DNA of 6,316 nt from Myxococcales bacterium (GTDB lineage: Bacteria > Myxococcota > Polyangia > Fen-1088): the NCBI GenBank assembly GCA_003159055.1, contig PMLH01000174.1, positions 4,075-10,390 of the forward strand. The letters run 5' to 3'. The first letter of the stretch is position 1. Each line of letters begins with the position of its first letter. Shown here piece after piece: positions 5,462 to 6,316 of the stretch. The notes beneath the pieces are model-generated. The model was not told the DNA's origin and ran no database searches. It was given only the letters and a program-made list of their open reading frames with translations. The position numbers and the translations under genes are program-made.

Positions 5462-6316
5462 CTGGCAGCTGCTCGCCGCCACGCGGGTCTTGTGCTCACC
5501 ATGGCTGTAAAGAGAGACGGCGAAGCTTCCGGCGAAGTTCGAGATGTTCAGATAGTCGCCGCCGCTGTCGTAGGTATGGGCCATGACGGACGCAGGCCCC
5601 ACGTGGGTCAATCCGTCCGCGTTCACGTAGGCGAAGGCAACACCGTCGCCGTAGAGGATCGCGAGGCCAACGCCGCCAGCGCCGCCGACATCGTCATTGA
5701 GGGCGCGCGCGTAGACGGCCGCCTTGGTTCCGCTGAAATGGAAGTTGGGCAGCACGCCGGCATCGATGGAGGATTGCACCGCGGGAACCGTGCCATCACC
5801 GGCCACCGGGACGAGAGAGGCTCCCACCCCACCTTGGTCGTAGAAGGTGATGAATCCGGCATTGGTTCCGCCCGCAGCTACCCACATCGAGCCAGCCGGG
5901 CTCGGTTGCAGCGGTAGGGTCGCGCCCACCTGATTCCCCAATGCATCGAGGACTGTCAGGTAGGGGTAGTTGGTGCCCGAGGCGATGTAGGCCACGCCAA
6001 ACAGGGTTCGGCTAGCGGCCACATTGCCAAAACCGTAGCTCCCGGAGGTGTCATTGTTGGAGACGGTGGTTGGAACGCTGTCGGTATCGCCTCCGGCAGA
6101 GCGTCCATCCGAGAGGAATTTGCGAACCTTGATCGGCCAGGAGGATCCGCCTCCGTAATAGCGCCAGGAGAAGACGAAGGCGCCGTAGACTGCAGACCAG
6201 ATCGCTTGGGGTTGCGAGCCAAGCTGCGACACCTCCAGCGGTACCAGATGGTTGACCTGGTACTTCACGGCAGCCGTGCTGGCGTCAGCAGGCAAGGTGT
6301 CCAGGAATGCGGCGCA
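5459..6316 (-). CDS. Probable secreted beta-propeller-like protein, 5' end outside the window
   Basis: The reading frame is open from the right edge to the TAG at 5461-5459, giving 285 residues of the C-terminal part; the true start and any signal peptide lie beyond the window. The ATG-like starts inside the window are not convincing: a TTG at 6295 is simply an internal codon, preceded in frame by C-A-A-F-L-D-T. The protein is rich in Gly, Ala, Ser, Val and Tyr and shows recurring blocks of a hydrophobic strand, a small-residue turn and an (A/D)-x-G turn, for example GVAYIASGTNYPYLTVLDALG, AAGGTNAGFITFYDQGG and GLAILYGDGVAFAYVNADG. This spacing of about 45-60 residues resembles blades of a beta-propeller (FG-GAP or similar). 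It ends in Ser-Cys-Gln; the visible piece has only this Cys and one near the window edge. Such proteins are common on the surface or in the secretome of myxobacteria. The coding call is firm; fold and role are inferred. Confidence 0.8.
   Translation of the reverse strand, partial: CAAFLDTLPADASTAAVKYQVNHLVPLEVSQLGSQPQAIWSAVYGAFVFSWRYYGGGSSWPIKVRKFLSDGRSAGGDTDSVPTTVSNNDTSGSYGFGNVAASRTLFGVAYIASGTNYPYLTVLDALGNQVGATLPLQPSPAGSMWVAAGGTNAGFITFYDQGGVGASLVPVAGDGTVPAVQSSIDAGVLPNFHFSGTKAAVYARALNDDVGGAGGVGLAILYGDGVAFAYVNADGLTHVGPASVMAHTYDSGGDYLNISNFAGSFAVSLYSHGEHKTRVAASSCQ

Overview
The window is GC-rich, densely packed bacterial DNA. It most likely comes from a Myxococcota (Polyangia-like) bacterium or another member of the former Deltaproteobacteria. 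The basis for this is: a lipoprotein with a six-cysteine motif (CYPGTEGCDC...C...C...C) followed by a glycine-rich spacer; a eukaryotic-type Ser/Thr kinase with a TPR-bearing outer region; and a secreted-looking propeller-like protein beside ordinary housekeeping genes. This assignment is inference from gene style, not from a marker gene. I see no rRNA, tRNA, CRISPR array, insertion sequence or phage gene.

Layout, left to right. Positions 1-121 hold no supported gene, only the leader of the first one. Positions 122-1219 (+) encode a lipoprotein: lipobox, cysteine motif, a glycine-rich hexapeptide-repeat linker, and a cysteine-containing C-terminal domain. Three genes follow on the minus strand, read from right to left: yhbY (3083-2688, RNA-binding CRM domain), a class I purine nucleoside phosphorylase (2691-1834) and an iron-type superoxide dismutase (1798-1220). 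The first two overlap by an ATGA and the second pair is 35 bases apart, so the three are probably one transcription unit. Positions 3084-3174 form a short divergent promoter region with a 13-base palindrome. Positions 3175-5436 (+) encode a membrane Ser/Thr kinase: cytoplasmic kinase domain, one membrane helix, then a predicted outer region ending in TPR repeats. Positions 5459-6316 (-) are the 3' part of a probable secreted, propeller-like protein whose start lies beyond the right edge.

How they work together. The minus-strand trio combines ribosome assembly, purine salvage and superoxide detoxification; these are general housekeeping roles and no single pathway links them. The kinase is transcribed away from yhbY and could share control with it. 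The lipoprotein and the propeller-like protein look like unrelated cell-surface or secreted proteins.

I found no clear case for a new multi-gene system. The points most worth a second look are the kinase (its HRD motif reads HLD and its activation loop is proline- and acid-rich) and the strict hexapeptide repeat in the lipoprotein. The zero-base tail-to-tail junction between the lipoprotein and sodB genes is also notable.
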